Shown here piece by piece: positions 7,997 through 17,799 of a stretch of DNA of 64,000 bases (positions are counted from its first letter, which is position 1; each line of letters opens with the position of its first letter). The notes under the pieces were generated by a model. The model saw nothing but the letters and a program-made list of their open reading frames with translations, searched no databases and had not been told where the DNA came from. Origin of the DNA: Enterococcus avium ATCC 14025 (lineage in GTDB: Bacteria; Bacillota; Bacilli; Lactobacillales; Enterococcaceae); assembly GCF_000406965.1 (NCBI RefSeq), contig NZ_KE136357.1, forward strand, positions 570,217-634,216, given 5' to 3'. The translations under genes were made by a program, and so were the position numbers.

Positions 7997-9628
7997 ATGC
8001 TTACAGGTTTAAATTTATTAAACAACCCCTTTTTAAATAAAGGAACAGCCTTTACCAAAGAAGAACGAGCAAAATATGGTATTACTGGGATGCTGCCTAG
8101 TACCGTTCAAACATTAGAGCAACAAGCCGTTCAAGCTTACGGACAATACTTAAGCAAACCATCAGATTTGGAAAAACGCATTTTCTTAATGAACGTGTTT
8201 AACACCAACCGGACATTATTTTACAAATTGATGGGCCAACATTTAGTTGAATTCATGCCAATCGTTTATGATCCAGTTGTGGCTGATTCAATCGAACAAT
8301 ACAACGAAATTTTCGTTGAACCACAAGATGCGGCTTTCTTATCCATTGATGATCCAGAAAGTATCAAAGACAGCTTGAAAAACGCCGCTGACGGCCGTGA
8401 CATTCGTTTGATCGTTGCGACTGACGCAGAAGGAATTCTAGGCATGGGCGACTGGGGTGTCAACGGTGTGGATATCGCCATCGGTAAATTAATGGTTTAC
8501 ACTGCTGCAGCTGGAATCAACCCTGCACAAGTTTTACCTGTTTCCATCGATGCTGGTACGAACAACGAAGAATTGTTGAATAACCCACTTTACTTGGGAA
8601 ACCGTCATGAACGTGTGACTGGCGACACTTACTACGATTTCATTGATCAATTCGTTGAAGCAGCGACAGATCTTTTCCCTGAATTACTATTACACTGGGA
8701 AGACTTCGGCCGTGGCAATGCCGCAAACATTTTAGAAAAATATCAAGATAAAATCACGACCTTCAATGATGATATCCAAGGAACCGGAATCGTTGTTCTT
8801 GCTGGTGTATTAGGCGGATTGAACATTTCTGGTGAAGCCTTGAAAGATCAAACCATCCTGACATTCGGTGCTGGGACTGCCGGCGTTGGTATTGCCAACA
8901 TTTTATTAAAAGAAATGGTTCGTCAAGGAACACCTGAAGAAGAAGCACGCAAACACTTCTACCAAGTCGACAAACAAGGTTTGTTGTTTGAAGATACAGA
9001 AGGCTTAACACCTGGTCAAATTCCATTTGCAAGAAAACGTGCTGAATTTACTAACAGCGAAGAATTAACAAACTTAGAAGCCGTTGTAAAAGAAATTCAT
9101 CCAACAATCATGATCGGCACTTCTACACAACCAGGTGCTTTCAGCGAAACCATCGTCAAGGAAATGGCGGCACACACTGCTCGTCCAATCATTATGCCGT
9201 TATCAAATCCAACAAAATTGGCAGAAGCTACAGCGAAAGATTTGATCGAATGGACTAACGGAAAAGCTTTGATCGGTACAGGTATCCCTGCTGCTGATGT
9301 GGAATACAAAGGCGTGACTTACCAAATCGGCCAAGCCAACAATGCCCTAATGTACCCAGGACTTGGTTTAGGCTTGATCGCTTCGACTTCAACTCGCGTA
9401 AATGATGAAATAATTTCTCAAGCAAGTCGCGCGTTAGGCGGAATCGTGGATGTGACAAAACCAGGTGCGTCTATCTTGCCTCCTGTTGCTAAATTGACGG
9501 AATTCTCTCAAATCATCGCTGAAACGGTAGTGAAATCAGTCGTTGATCAAAAATTGAACCGCGAAGAAATCACAGATGTCAAAGCAGCGGTTGAAGCAGC
9601 TAAATGGGTCCCTGAATACACAGACTAA
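7997..9628 (+). CDS. mleS: Malolactic enzyme (NAD- and Mn-dependent)
   Basis: The 543-residue protein follows the malic enzyme fold from end to end: the tyrosine region [10 protein letters not shown], the metal-binding segments [15 protein letters not shown] and FNDDIQGTG, and the NAD loop [12 protein letters not shown]. Length and the start [11 protein letters not shown] match malolactic enzymes rather than ordinary malic enzymes. It converts L-malate to L-lactate and CO2 in the cytoplasm, consuming a proton. The ATG lies behind AGGAGG. The partner transporter gene follows 114 bases downstream, beyond an internal hairpin. Codon use is strongly biased, as in a highly expressed gene. Confidence 0.94.
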   Translation: MLTGLNLLNNPFLNKGTAFTKEERAKYGITGMLPSTVQTLEQQAVQAYGQYLSKPSDLEKRIFLMNVFNTNRTLFYKLMGQHLVEFMPIVYDPVVADSIEQYNEIFVEPQDAAFLSIDDPESIKDSLKNAADGRDIRLIVATDAEGILGMGDWGVNGVDIAIGKLMVYTAAAGINPAQVLPVSIDAGTNNEELLNNPLYLGNRHERVTGDTYYDFIDQFVEAATDLFPELLLHWEDFGRGNAANILEKYQDKITTFNDDIQGTGIVVLAGVLGGLNISGEALKDQTILTFGAGTAGVGIANILLKEMVRQGTPEEEARKHFYQVDKQGLLFEDTEGLTPGQIPFARKRAEFTNSEELTNLEAVVKEIHPTIMIGTSTQPGAFSETIVKEMAAHTARPIIMPLSNPTKLAEATAKDLIEWTNGKALIGTGIPAADVEYKGVTYQIGQANNALMYPGLGLGLIASTSTRVNDEIISQASRALGGIVDVTKPGASILPPVAKLTEFSQIIAETVVKSVVDQKLNREEITDVKAAVEAAKWVPEYTD

Positions 9629-9669
9629 TTCCTCGATTTCCACTAACTAAAAACCACTCTCTAAAATGA

Positions 9670-9698
9670 GGGAGTAGATGCAATGCTACTCCCCATTT
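9670..9698 (+). terminator. Intercistronic terminator-like hairpin between mleS and mleP
   Basis: GGGAGTAG (9670-9677) and CTACTCCC (9686-9693) form a perfect 8-bp stem with an 8-base loop, followed by CATTTTTAT. Because both genes belong to one pathway, this probably lowers transporter output relative to the enzyme rather than ending the operon; that is an inference. Confidence 0.65.
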
Positions 9699-9742
9699 TT
9701 ATGGATTCAACAATGCTTTACTAAAGAAAGGATCTTTTAAAA

Positions 9743-11065
9743 ATGGCACAAAAAGAATCAACAACTGCGATGCCAGTTGAAGAAAAAAAGACCAGCTTCT
9801 GGTCAACCAAAATCACTGGTGTTAGCCTTCCAATTTATTTGATCATGGTCGTTGTCCTGATCGTAGCGATGGCTTTAGGCAAATTGCCTACAAATATGAT
9901 TGGACCAATCGCTATTCTAGTAATTTTTGGGAATTTATTTCATTTTATCGGCAATAAAATTCCGATCGTCAAAAGCTATTTAGGCGGCGGCTCAGTCTTT
10001 GCGATCTTCGCTTCTGCAGCAATCGCAACCTTTGGTATCTTACCTGCTGAAGTCGTAAAATCAACGCAAAACTTTGTCAGCAATATGGGCTTTTTAGACT
10101 TTTATATCGCGGCTTTAATTACCGGTAGTATTCTTGGAATGAATCGTAAGTTATTAATGAAAGCCTCTGTTCGTTTTATTCCCGTAGCACTTATTTCTAT
10201 GGTCGTTTCTTTCTTCGCTGTCGGATTGGTTGGTATGCTGATCGGTAACGGCTTTGCGAATTCTGTTTTATATATCTCGTTGCCTGCGATGGCTGGTGGT
10301 GTCGGTGCTGGCGCTGTTCCTTTATCAACGATTTATGCTCACGTTTTAGGAACGGATGCGTCCTCAATTATTTCTCGTTTGATCCCGGCAACTGCCATGA
10401 CAAATGTTTTAGCAATTATTGGTGCTGCGTTAGTTGCTCGTGCGGGACAATCATTGCCAAAATTAAATGGTAATGGGAAGCTGATGGAAAAAGGCGATCT
10501 TGGCGATGGCAAACCTCGTGAAGTTAAACCTGATATTGCTCAACTAGGTGTTGGGCTGATGGTGGCATTGACCTTCTACATTTTAGGTCAAATCTGTAAC
10601 TTCTTTGTTCCAAAGATCCATGCCTATGCCTTCATGATCATCATCGTAGTTATTTGTAAAATTACCAATATCTTGCCAGAATATTATGAAGATGCCGCAA
10701 TCATGTTTAACAACTTGATTGTTAAAAACCTGACTGCTGCTGTACTAGCTGGTATCGGTATTGCGTTATTGAACTTGAACGTTCTAGCTTCCGCATTAAC
10801 GTGGCAATTTGTTGTCCTATGCTTGACAAGTGTTATTGTTATTTCTGTCGTTTCTGGTTTCGTTGGTCGTCTATTCGGATTATACCCAGTCGAATCAACG
10901 ATTACTGCCGGTCTATGCAATAACTCAATGGGCGGAACCGGTAACGTAGCTGTTTTATCTGCTGCTAACCGCATGGAATTAATCGCCTTTGCCCAAATGG
11001 GAAATCGTTTAGGCGGAGCGATCGTGTTAATTATCTCAGGATTTTTAATGCAGCTGTTTTCATAA
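9743..11065 (+). CDS. mleP: Malate/2-hydroxycarboxylate transporter, 2HCT family
   Basis: The 440-residue polytopic protein has about eleven hydrophobic segments and the two GGxG re-entrant loop motifs of the 2HCT family: MAGGVGAGAVPLS (about residue 193) and NSMGGTGNVAVLS (about residue 393). The conserved substrate-binding arginine region is seen as MGNRLGGA near the C terminus. CitP/MleP proteins exchange a divalent hydroxy acid for lactate, creating proton motive force. Its place behind mleS marks malate as the likely substrate. ATG follows AAAGGAT by about ten bases. Confidence 0.9.
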   Translation: MAQKESTTAMPVEEKKTSFWSTKITGVSLPIYLIMVVVLIVAMALGKLPTNMIGPIAILVIFGNLFHFIGNKIPIVKSYLGGGSVFAIFASAAIATFGILPAEVVKSTQNFVSNMGFLDFYIAALITGSILGMNRKLLMKASVRFIPVALISMVVSFFAVGLVGMLIGNGFANSVLYISLPAMAGGVGAGAVPLSTIYAHVLGTDASSIISRLIPATAMTNVLAIIGAALVARAGQSLPKLNGNGKLMEKGDLGDGKPREVKPDIAQLGVGLMVALTFYILGQICNFFVPKIHAYAFMIIIVVICKITNILPEYYEDAAIMFNNLIVKNLTAAVLAGIGIALLNLNVLASALTWQFVVLCLTSVIVISVVSGFVGRLFGLYPVESTITAGLCNNSMGGTGNVAVLSAANRMELIAFAQMGNRLGGAIVLIISGFLMQLFS

Positions 11066-11071
11066 TAAAAA

Positions 11072-11126
11072 ACGAGCGAACAGCTTTCTTTGGATTGAAA
11101 GCAAATGTTCGCTCGTTTTTATTTTT
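11072..11126 (+). terminator. Strong terminator of mleS-mleP, probably bidirectional
   Basis: ACGAGCGAACA and TGTTCGCTCGT pair perfectly (11 bp), with a further GCTTTC/GAAAGC inside, followed by TTTTTATTTTT. On the minus strand the same stem is followed by six T, so it can also stop transcription from the gene at 11158. Confidence 0.85.
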
Positions 11127-11157
11127 GGTATATCGTGTCTGAAGTGCTGTGCTAATA

Positions 11158-11484
11158 TTATATTTTCCCTCGTGATTTCATTGATCCTGCAATCCCTGTT
11201 ACAAAGACAACGAAGAAAATAAATATCAAAACAAAGAATGGAATAATATGAATGGCGCCATTTTCAAAACACATTAATAGATAAATCAACGATGGCAGCG
11301 CAAAGAAATAATTGGCTGCTCTTCTATTCAGATTGATAAACCTATCGTAGATCAAAACACAAAATGGTGCGACAGCGCAGATCATTATTTTAAACATCCA
11401 GGCTTCGGTTACTTTGAAGGAAAAAACACTTATTAGAATAACCAACAATATCAGTAATACACCAACAATCTTCTGTTTGTTCAA
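11158..11484 (-). CDS. Small hypothetical membrane protein
   Basis: A protein of about 108 residues with three to four hydrophobic segments (one starts KIVGVLLILLVILISVF, another ALPSLIYLLMC) and a short basic tail SMKSRGKI. I favour TTG at 11482-11484, which has AAAGAGGG upstream; an in-frame ATG at 11517 has no ribosome site. No catalytic motif is visible and I do not recognise the family. It sits between the malolactic terminator and a second small membrane protein gene. Confidence 0.6.
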   Translation of the reverse strand: MNKQKIVGVLLILLVILISVFSFKVTEAWMFKIMICAVAPFCVLIYDRFINLNRRAANYFFALPSLIYLLMCFENGAIHIIPFFVLIFIFFVVFVTGIAGSMKSRGKI

Positions 11485-11618
11485 AAAGACACCCTCTTTT
11501 CCATGAACCAGATTCATTTCAACCCAAACGATCTAATAAACAAATAATTATATTATGTAAACTTTTGTTTCTTGCTCTTTTATTCCACTACTATAGCATT
11601 GATATTCAAACATTTGAA

Positions 11619-11650
11619 CAAAAAAAAGGAGAATGCTTTCCAATTCTCCT
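11619..11650 (-). terminator. Terminator of the surface-protein gene cluster
   Basis: On the minus strand AGGAGAAT and ATTCTCCT form a perfect 8-bp stem with an 8-base loop followed by seven T. It closes the run of leftward genes from 15697 down to 11665. Confidence 0.8.
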
Positions 11651-11664
11651 CGTTTTTCTTGTTT

Positions 11665-11904
11665 CTACCATCTTCCTCGTTTTAATCGAGCCTTGTTTAC
11701 ATAGCGTTTCGCATTTGCTGGAATCCGATCTGGCGAGTCGTCCGTATCAGCTTCCCAAGGATAGAGTCCCTCTTCGTTTTTTTGGAAATTTTGCAAGTCG
11801 TCTTTTTGTGAGTCCTCGCTCCGTTCGTTCTTCTTCCGCAAACGCATAAGGAAATAAGACAGTGCGATGAGTATTAATGCGATAAAACGAATCGTCCCTA
11901 CCAT
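11665..11904 (-). CDS. Small single-pass membrane protein
   Basis: 79 residues: a short N-terminal hydrophobic segment (IRFIALILIALSYFLM, about residues 5-20), then a highly charged, probably disordered tail ending in a basic cluster KARLKRGRW. GAGGAGGTAAGG gives a strong ribosome site. It begins five bases after the stop of the 558-residue gene and precedes a terminator, so it is the last gene of that unit. I know no function; the topology suggests the tail is cytoplasmic. Confidence 0.65.
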   Translation of the reverse strand: MVGTIRFIALILIALSYFLMRLRKKNERSEDSQKDDLQNFQKNEEGLYPWEADTDDSPDRIPANAKRYVNKARLKRGRW

Positions 11905-11909
11905 GATCC

Positions 11910-13586
11910 TTACCTCCTCATTTCATGTAGTCGATAGTTAATTAATCCTGACAGGAAATGTTCAGCATCATCGATTCTCATTCTAAAACGGTCATGTCTA
12001 GCAAAAAAGCCATAGCTGATCGTATTTGGTTGTTTGAAAAATTGGGCAAATTCTGGAAACATGACGCCAGTCGTGATTTCATGCTGAACTCTTTTTCTCA
12101 TGACTGAATTGATCCTGTCCTTCACAACATTGAACTCTTTTGAGCTTTGGAATATTTGCGTTTTCAGTTCGCTACTTGATAATTTTTCAATCATTTTAGA
12201 CGCTGCGACTAGCAACTCCAACATTGTGGGATAAGCCGTATCTCGTTTATCAATGAAGTTAATATTCCCAAGTGCATTGTCCAAGCCAAATTGATAATAC
12301 TCTTTCTTTTCTTGATAAATCAGCAGTTCATTGGTTGCGTAACTAAGCCAATGATCATGATATTTTTGGTAGTCATCGGCGATAAATTGATTCATGAGAT
12401 CCTCACAAATCTGCATGATGTTTGCTTCTTTGAAAATACCATAAGCCCGAAGCAGGGCAAAAAGGATTTCACCATCATAATAAACGATTCTAAATGTTTC
12501 CTTGATTTGTAATTGCGAATCCAACACATGGATGGTTCGATTGTCCTTTGTTATAAATTTATCCTTTACAGAAACAATCAATCGCCTTAAAATCGGTTGA
12601 AATTGCGAATCTCCTGTGACTTCGCTATATTTAGCAATCGCTAAAATCGCTGTTGCTTGTGCTCCCAGCTTGTATTCTACACTGGAGCTTAACGGTTCCT
12701 TTACCAAAAGATAGCCCGAGACTTCTGAGAGTAAATGCTGGATGCCCCATTGAAGACTTTTTTCAAGTAAAGGCTTTATTTGTTGATCATTCGTGTATCC
12801 GGCAGCTTCGGCTAACGCATATAAGGAAGAAAAATGTCGGACAGAATTATAGCCTTTTATTCGTTGGTCATAACAGGGGAAATAACCATAAATAAATTGT
12901 CCTGTCTCTGTTAATTGGCGCTTTAGATAGTCACTGCCTTTTTCAATCACTAGATCAGTCATTTGATTCAAATTTAAAACCGAAACGGACCGCACCCGAT
13001 TGCCATTTCCATAATCAATCAAAGGAAAAACCTGATCATTTTCAAAGTAAAAAGCTTCGGTTTTAAATAGATACAGTGGAGCAGTTGATAACTGAGCTGT
13101 CTTCGCGTTTCTTATGCCATATTTTCTCTTCATATAGCCACGATAATTTTGATCATCAATTGAAAGTTCCGGTAGATTTCGCCCGACCTTGTGCTCTTTG
13201 CTAGGCTTTAAGATCGCATTTCCCACCAGTTCTTCCATTAAAAAGCTCTGCTTCTTTCTTCCATTTACCCGAAAATTGAAATCGCCGTAGTTGTTCCTTT
13301 TGACACTGCCAATCAATTCCTGAAGTTCTTGGAAAGTAATCTTCTTTTCCTCTGTTACAACATCTAGTCGAAAATACGGGGCTTGTTCAAGGTTCTTTCT
13401 TTTATAGTATGATAAAAAATCATTCCAAATTGTTTGATAATTATCGCCGTACAGCTCAACGACCTGACTGCGTTCTGCGAATTTACCGATACTGATAATT
13501 AAGAGAGGACTCACCTGCTTTGTCCGCATCTTACTAAGCAGCTCTTCCACCACTTGGAATTTATTTTCAATTAATTGAATCGACAT
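11910..13586 (-). CDS. Uncharacterised 558-residue cytoplasmic protein with an alpha/alpha-toroid-like C-terminal half
   Basis: There is no signal peptide or membrane segment. The first 160 residues look like a separate alpha/beta region (LLIISIGKFAERSQ, then FNFRVNGRKK). From about residue 190 on there are repeated helix pairs, with Tyr-, Trp- and Gly-rich turns such as GQFIYGYFPCYD, RHFSSLYALAEA, LGAQATAILAIAKY and YDGEILFALLRAYG, the style of (alpha/alpha)6 glycosidase- or epimerase-like barrels. I cannot assign a reaction. The gene follows the surface-protein gene by 56 bases with its own GGGGTGAT site, so a role in making or modifying the surface protein or its glycan is plausible but only inferred from position. 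Confidence 0.7.
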   Translation of the reverse strand: MSIQLIENKFQVVEELLSKMRTKQVSPLLIISIGKFAERSQVVELYGDNYQTIWNDFLSYYKRKNLEQAPYFRLDVVTEEKKITFQELQELIGSVKRNNYGDFNFRVNGRKKQSFLMEELVGNAILKPSKEHKVGRNLPELSIDDQNYRGYMKRKYGIRNAKTAQLSTAPLYLFKTEAFYFENDQVFPLIDYGNGNRVRSVSVLNLNQMTDLVIEKGSDYLKRQLTETGQFIYGYFPCYDQRIKGYNSVRHFSSLYALAEAAGYTNDQQIKPLLEKSLQWGIQHLLSEVSGYLLVKEPLSSSVEYKLGAQATAILAIAKYSEVTGDSQFQPILRRLIVSVKDKFITKDNRTIHVLDSQLQIKETFRIVYYDGEILFALLRAYGIFKEANIMQICEDLMNQFIADDYQKYHDHWLSYATNELLIYQEKKEYYQFGLDNALGNINFIDKRDTAYPTMLELLVAASKMIEKLSSSELKTQIFQSSKEFNVVKDRINSVMRKRVQHEITTGVMFPEFAQFFKQPNTISYGFFARHDRFRMRIDDAEHFLSGLINYRLHEMRR

Positions 13587-13608
13587 TTTATCACCCCATA
13601 AAAGATCA

Positions 13609-13630
13609 ATGAAGGGAACATTCCCTTCAT
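13609..13630 (-). terminator. Intercistronic hairpin between the surface protein and the 558-residue gene
   Basis: ATGAAGGGAA and TTCCCTTCAT form a perfect 10-bp stem with a 2-base loop; on the minus strand TGATCTTTTAT follows. The T-run is weak, so partial termination or mRNA 3'-end protection of the surface-protein message is likely. Confidence 0.5.
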
Positions 13631-13642
13631 CAATCCCGTTTT

Positions 13643-15697
13643 TTAGTCTTCTTTTTTTGTCTTTCTAAGTTTCCATATACCAATACCAGAAAAGAATGCG
13701 GCTAATGCTCCTAACGCTGTGATCGATGTGTCAGTGTCCTCACCGGTTGCTGGATATTGTTTCGCGCTTCCAAGGTAACTAGTTCTTCCGCTTCCAACAC
13801 TTCCTGACCCACTTGCACTATATCTTCCTAGAGAAGATGTCGGTGGTGTACCTTGGTTATTCGCCATTACAGGTACTCCTCTGTTGTCGTCGCTATCCGC
13901 ATCGGCGTCAGAATCGGCATCGGCGTCAGCATCGGCATCAGCGTCAGAATCAGCGTCAGAATCAGCGTCCGCATCGGCATCAGCGTCCGCATCAGCATCG
14001 GCGTCGGCATCAGCGTCAGCATCGGCGTCAGCATCGGCGTCGGCATCAGCGTCAGAATCAGCGTCCGCATCGGCATCAGCGTCGGCATCAGCATCGGCAT
14101 CAGCGTCTGCATCGGCATCGGCATCAGCATCGGCGTCGGCATCAGCATCAGCATCGGCATCAGCGTCGGCGTCGGCATCAGCGTCGGCATCAGCATCGGC
14201 ATCGGCGTCGGCATCAGCATCGGCATCGGCGTCAGAATCAGAATCAGCATCGGCGTCGGCATCAGCATCAGCGTCTGCATCAGCGTCTGCATCGGCGTCT
14301 GCATCGGCATCAGCGTCTGCATCAGCGTCTGCATCAGCGTCTGCATCGGCGTCTGCATCGGCGTCAGCGTCCGTTTCATCATCATCTGGAATAATTGCAG
14401 GTGTCGGTAAACTTGGCACGTTGTTTTGATCATAGGCAATTAATTCAATTTGATCCAATGCATCGACATCTTCTGCAGAGACAGGAATTGAAAATCGACC
14501 ATTCTCATCCGTCTCTCCTTCAGCAATTTCTGTGCCGTCTTTATAAATTCTAACAATCGTATTAGGGTCCGCATACCCTGTAACTTTATAATCCGTTGAT
14601 GAATTCCCTGTAACTACTACATCATATGGTGCAGTTACTTGTGCTACCTTGTAAAAGATTGGTGTATAGCCATCATTTTCTGTGGCAATATCAATTGAAA
14701 GAAGATTCGTTTTCACAATTGTAGCTAAAAATCCTGCTTCATAAGGTCTAGTCAAGTCTATTCCTCGATCAATTAACTCTTGAGGGATCGGATCAATGAT
14801 AGTTGTTGGAATCGTAACATTCGTTTCTCCTAAAATACTCGCATCTGCAAGCTCACCAATTAATGTTGAGCCTGTATTTACTAAAGCTTGGGCAGTGGCA
14901 AAGGTTCCATTGAAAATGGGTTTTAGCGTCAGATTTAGCGTTTGATTCAGAAGTCCGGCTCCGGTACCTGTAATTGTCAGTGCCTGAACAGCACTATTCA
15001 AATCACTAAGTATTTGATTGACGTTTTCTCGAATGATCGTTTCCAATACACCGTCAAGATCCGCATAAATATATTGATCCCCTTGGGTTTGCAATTGCAA
15101 TGCGACATCTGCGGCAGTCAGGCTGCTCAAGTTTTCTAATAGATTTAATTGTTCATAAACCTCATCTAAATTTATATTCAATAATGGATTAGAGTTAATC
15201 AAGGTGTTAATCGAGTTTATTAGTGTAGTCGTTGCGCCATCAACAATCGATAGTAATGGAGCTAGACCATTTTCCGGAAGTAAAATATTCGTTGAGAGCG
15301 TTCCTGTACCATTCGGTGCTACGTGACCTCGAAGTTCTTCAGGAATTGCCAACACAGCCATTCTATTGCCTGCAACCACACTTAGATCAATACCGCTATC
15401 AGCTGAAATGGTGAAATCCACACTTCTAACAGCATTTTCAATAGTAAAAGGACTCGTATCAGTTGTTCCACTTGAATTGGAAGAGTTCAAACTACTAAAT
15501 AATTGCCCATCTATCAGCGCTGCATAAGCCTGTGTAGATTGCGTTGAAAAAAACGGAGTTGCTATTGAAATCGGTGTCAATCCTAGTAACAAGCCTGTCG
15601 CTACTGAAGTTCCTACATAGATATATTTTCTTGAACGTCGTTTTTCTCGTGCTTTTTGGTCCATTAACTTTCGATAATCCCTCTTCAATCTTTTCAT
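13643..15697 (-). CDS. Sortase-anchored surface protein with an Asp-Ala repeat stalk
   Basis: 684 residues. A basic N terminus leads into a long signal peptide (hydrophobic part about residues 26-45, cleavage probably after TQAYA). Residues about 60-355 form an Asn-, Thr- and Leu-rich adhesin-like region. About 360-435 resemble a bacterial Ig-like domain ([20 protein letters not shown]). About 443-603 are Asp-Ala dipeptides with scattered Asp-Ser. The C terminus has YPATGED, a hydrophobic helix and RKTKKED. The sorting signal is YPATG, not LPxTG. AGGGG abuts the ATG, so TTG three codons later (15686-15688) is a possible start. It leads a cluster with the 558-residue and 79-residue genes. Adhesion is inferred. 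Confidence 0.85.
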   Translation of the reverse strand: MKRLKRDYRKLMDQKAREKRRSRKYIYVGTSVATGLLLGLTPISIATPFFSTQSTQAYAALIDGQLFSSLNSSNSSGTTDTSPFTIENAVRSVDFTISADSGIDLSVVAGNRMAVLAIPEELRGHVAPNGTGTLSTNILLPENGLAPLLSIVDGATTTLINSINTLINSNPLLNINLDEVYEQLNLLENLSSLTAADVALQLQTQGDQYIYADLDGVLETIIRENVNQILSDLNSAVQALTITGTGAGLLNQTLNLTLKPIFNGTFATAQALVNTGSTLIGELADASILGETNVTIPTTIIDPIPQELIDRGIDLTRPYEAGFLATIVKTNLLSIDIATENDGYTPIFYKVAQVTAPYDVVVTGNSSTDYKVTGYADPNTIVRIYKDGTEIAEGETDENGRFSIPVSAEDVDALDQIELIAYDQNNVPSLPTPAIIPDDDETDADADADADADADADADADADADADADADADADADADADADADSDSDADADADADADADADADADADADADADADADADADADADADADADADADADADADADADSDADADADADADADADADADADADADADADADSDADSDADADADADADSDADADSDDNRGVPVMANNQGTPPTSSLGRYSASGSGSVGSGRTSYLGSAKQYPATGEDTDTSITALGALAAFFSGIGIWKLRKTKKED
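13889..14371 (-). repeat. Six-base repeat tract encoding (Asp-Ala)n
   Basis: About 483 bases, or 161 codons, consist of GAY-GCN hexamers with occasional TCT or AGC for Ser. Synonymous third bases vary (GCC, GCT, GCA, GCG), so the DNA is not a perfect microsatellite, but short exact sub-blocks recur and length changes by slippage or recombination are expected. The tract keeps all frames open on the other strand, which produces several long false reading frames. Confidence 0.95.
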
Positions 15698-16287
15698 CCC
15701 CTAAAAATAATTTATTTGAACTATTTTTTTGGTACCAGCAAAATGGTTTGATCACTTAAGTTAATAGGAATTTAACAAGAATATAATCTCTGAACAACTA
15801 GATTGTTTTACAATAAATAACTTTGACAGGACTTCTTAGAAGCTAAATTAGGCATACCTTATAATAAAATAAAGCTCTGCTGTGTTATGAAAACACTCAT
15901 CTAAAAATGCTCGTTTATGGCATTTATATGAATAAATGGTGAATATTATTTTAACTTAAGTAAGAGATACATTCTTACTTTAAAAATATTCAGTTATTTT
16001 AAAATCCGCTGTTGGTGAGTATGGATAACCTACCCTTGGAATTCGAAAAGGGATTCTTATATTTCTAAAAAAATGAAAAAGATAACAGGTCTTTTTGTTT
16101 GGTTTGAAAAATGACACCCATATTTCAGATTCGGAATATTTTTGCTTATTGCCGATATACTAGTTCTGCTTAGCGGAGTTTAGCAGTAACTGTGTGCCTA
16201 GAAAAGTGAGCTCATGAAGTCAAACATGAATATACCTGCTGTAAAGCGATTTTTTCATGTGAAAATTTCTACTTTTCTTATAGAGGC
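15698..16287. other. AT-rich intergenic region upstream of the surface-protein gene
   Basis: Nearly 600 bases with no convincing gene on either strand. It should hold the promoter of the surface-protein cluster, but I see no single clear -35/-10 pair. Its length is unusual for this gene-dense window. Confidence 0.4.
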
Positions 16288-16319
16288 AATAAAAATAACC
16301 CATCGGTTTTCCGATGAGT
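16288..16319 (-). terminator. Terminator of the MATE pseudogene
   Basis: On the minus strand ACTCATCGG and CCGATGGGT pair over 9 bp with one G-T, loop AAAA, and TATTTTTATT follows. Confidence 0.75.
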
Positions 16320-16382
16320 CATGAATTCTTATTCTATTATCAATCTCGACATGACCGGAAATTTTTCAATTATTTCCAATTG

Positions 16383-17687
16383 TTATATCGCTGAGTTCAT
16401 TGTCGAATCTTTTTTACTGGCTTTTTGATATTGGCGTAAAAAATAAGCCGCAAACAGAAGTGTCATAAGTTCAGTGATCGGCAAACTCGCCCATACTCCC
16501 GTTAATCCACAGAAGTTCGCTAAAACAAGCACTAAAGGTATTAAGAAAAAATAGCCTCTGAACAATGCCAACGCAAAAGCCTGTTTGGCACGACCGATCG
16601 CTGAAAAGAAAATGCTAAAAACGACATTCAGTGAAGAGCCAAATAATGACAAGAAGAAAATCGGAATACCAGCAGCAGCTAATCGGATCAGGATTGGATC
16701 ATTTTCACGATTAAACGCGGAAATGATTGGGTATTTCAAGAAAAATAGGACCAGATACAAGCCAACCGCCATAACAAAGCTAACCCTTAACCCAAAGGAC
16801 AAGGTCTTTTGGATAGTGGTGCGGTCTTCTTTGTTTGCGGCACGACTGATTAATGGCTGAATTCCCTGTGCGACGCCAGTAAATAAAGAAAGCGCAACTA
16901 CTAGAATATTTGCCAAAACTCCATAAGCAGCAATGGCAATATCTCCGCCTAAGCCGATCAATACCTGATTGAAGACTAGGATACTTACACCCGTACTCAT
17001 TTCCGCAAGAAAGGAAGATAACCCCAGCTACACACTTTGAGTGACCGTCTTTAGCTTCGGAATCGCCCATCTCAATGAAAGGGAACGCTTTGAGAAATGT
17101 CGGTGAGTACTCAAAATGAGCAGACTAAGTACTGGAGACAATACCGTTGCCAACGCTGCACCAGCCATTCCCATATTCATTGGAAAAACAAAAATATAAT
17201 CAAAAATGATATTGAAAACACTGGAAAAAATCATCGCCTTCATTGCCAACTGCGGATTTTGATCGTTGCGAATAAATGCTAGACATAAATTGTTCAAGAT
17301 AAAAAATGGCGCCATCACCAAAATAAAGCGCATATACATTGTTGTATACGCAACAGTTTCGCCACTTGCTCCTAAAAGTAACGCCAAATCTTGACTGAAA
17401 AAGGCCCCTAGTCCAGTAAAAAAGAGTCCGATGATTCCACCAATCACCAGCAGCTGAGAAAAATAGTCGCCGCTTCTTCCCTTCAGCGCAAATAACGTCG
17501 CGCCGCCCATACCCAACAATAGCCCAAGCCCCGTCAGTAGATTGAATATCGGCAGTGCAATATTTAAGGCCGCCAAGCCTAGCACTCCCACCCCATTTGC
17601 AATAAAAAACGTATCCGCTAAAATATACAGCGATAATCCTAGTGTGCTTAACACGCTTCGTGTGACATAACCTTTGATCTCATTCAT
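16383..17687 (-). pseudogene. MATE-family multidrug efflux gene interrupted by one in-frame amber codon
   Basis: Two open frames in the same phase, 17028-17687 and 16383-17000, are parts of one MATE transporter of about 434 residues. The first part ends KLKTVTQSV, then TAG at 17028-17030, and the frame resumes as LGLSSFLAEMSTGVS, which is the expected continuation. So one base change, not a frameshift, splits it. Twelve hydrophobic segments are spread over both parts. The start ATG at 17685-17687 follows GGAGGG. MATE proteins export drugs or toxins using Na+ or H+. Unless TAG is suppressed, neither half should work. A leader with an attenuator lies upstream. Confidence 0.85.
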
Positions 17688-17701
17688 TTGATTCCCTCCA
17701 C

Positions 17702-17793
17702 AAAAAAATAGCATCCTACCCTCCTATGGCCTACGGGGCAGACTGCTACTCAAAACAAAACCCGGCGATTTTGCTAAAAGTTCTTCATAATTT
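17702..17793 (-). promoter_or_regulatory. Attenuator-like leader of the MATE gene
   Basis: On the minus strand TAGCAGTCTGCCC and GGGTAGGATGCTA (17736-17748 and 17709-17721) form a 13-bp stem with one mismatch and two G-T pairs, directly followed by seven T (17702-17708). This complete terminator sits between the predicted transcription start (about 17793) and the MATE ribosome site. Upstream is a small hairpin CAAAA/TTTTG whose CGGG could pair with the CCCG of the terminator arm. ATG-AAG-AAC-TTT-TAG (17774-17788) might be a mini-ORF but lies almost at the 5' end. It resembles a ribosome- or ligand-controlled attenuator; no known riboswitch class was recognised. Confidence 0.55.
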
Positions 17794-17799
17794 CCTTAC

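Noticed and set aside
13813..14439. Several long frames on both strands (Ser-Ala, Arg-His-Gln, Ile-Gly-Val and Met-Pro-Thr repeats) over the Asp-Ala tract
   Set aside because: A six-base repeat without stops keeps every frame open; only the Asp-Ala frame has a signal peptide, domains and an anchor around it.
16780..17070. 96-codon leftward frame bridging the MATE stop codon
   Set aside because: It is out of phase with both MATE halves and gives no MATE-like sequence; the halves are already in the same frame.
17774..17788. ATG-AAG-AAC-TTT-TAG as a firm leader peptide gene
   Set aside because: The predicted transcription start would remove most of its ribosome site, so I keep it only as a possibility within the leader.
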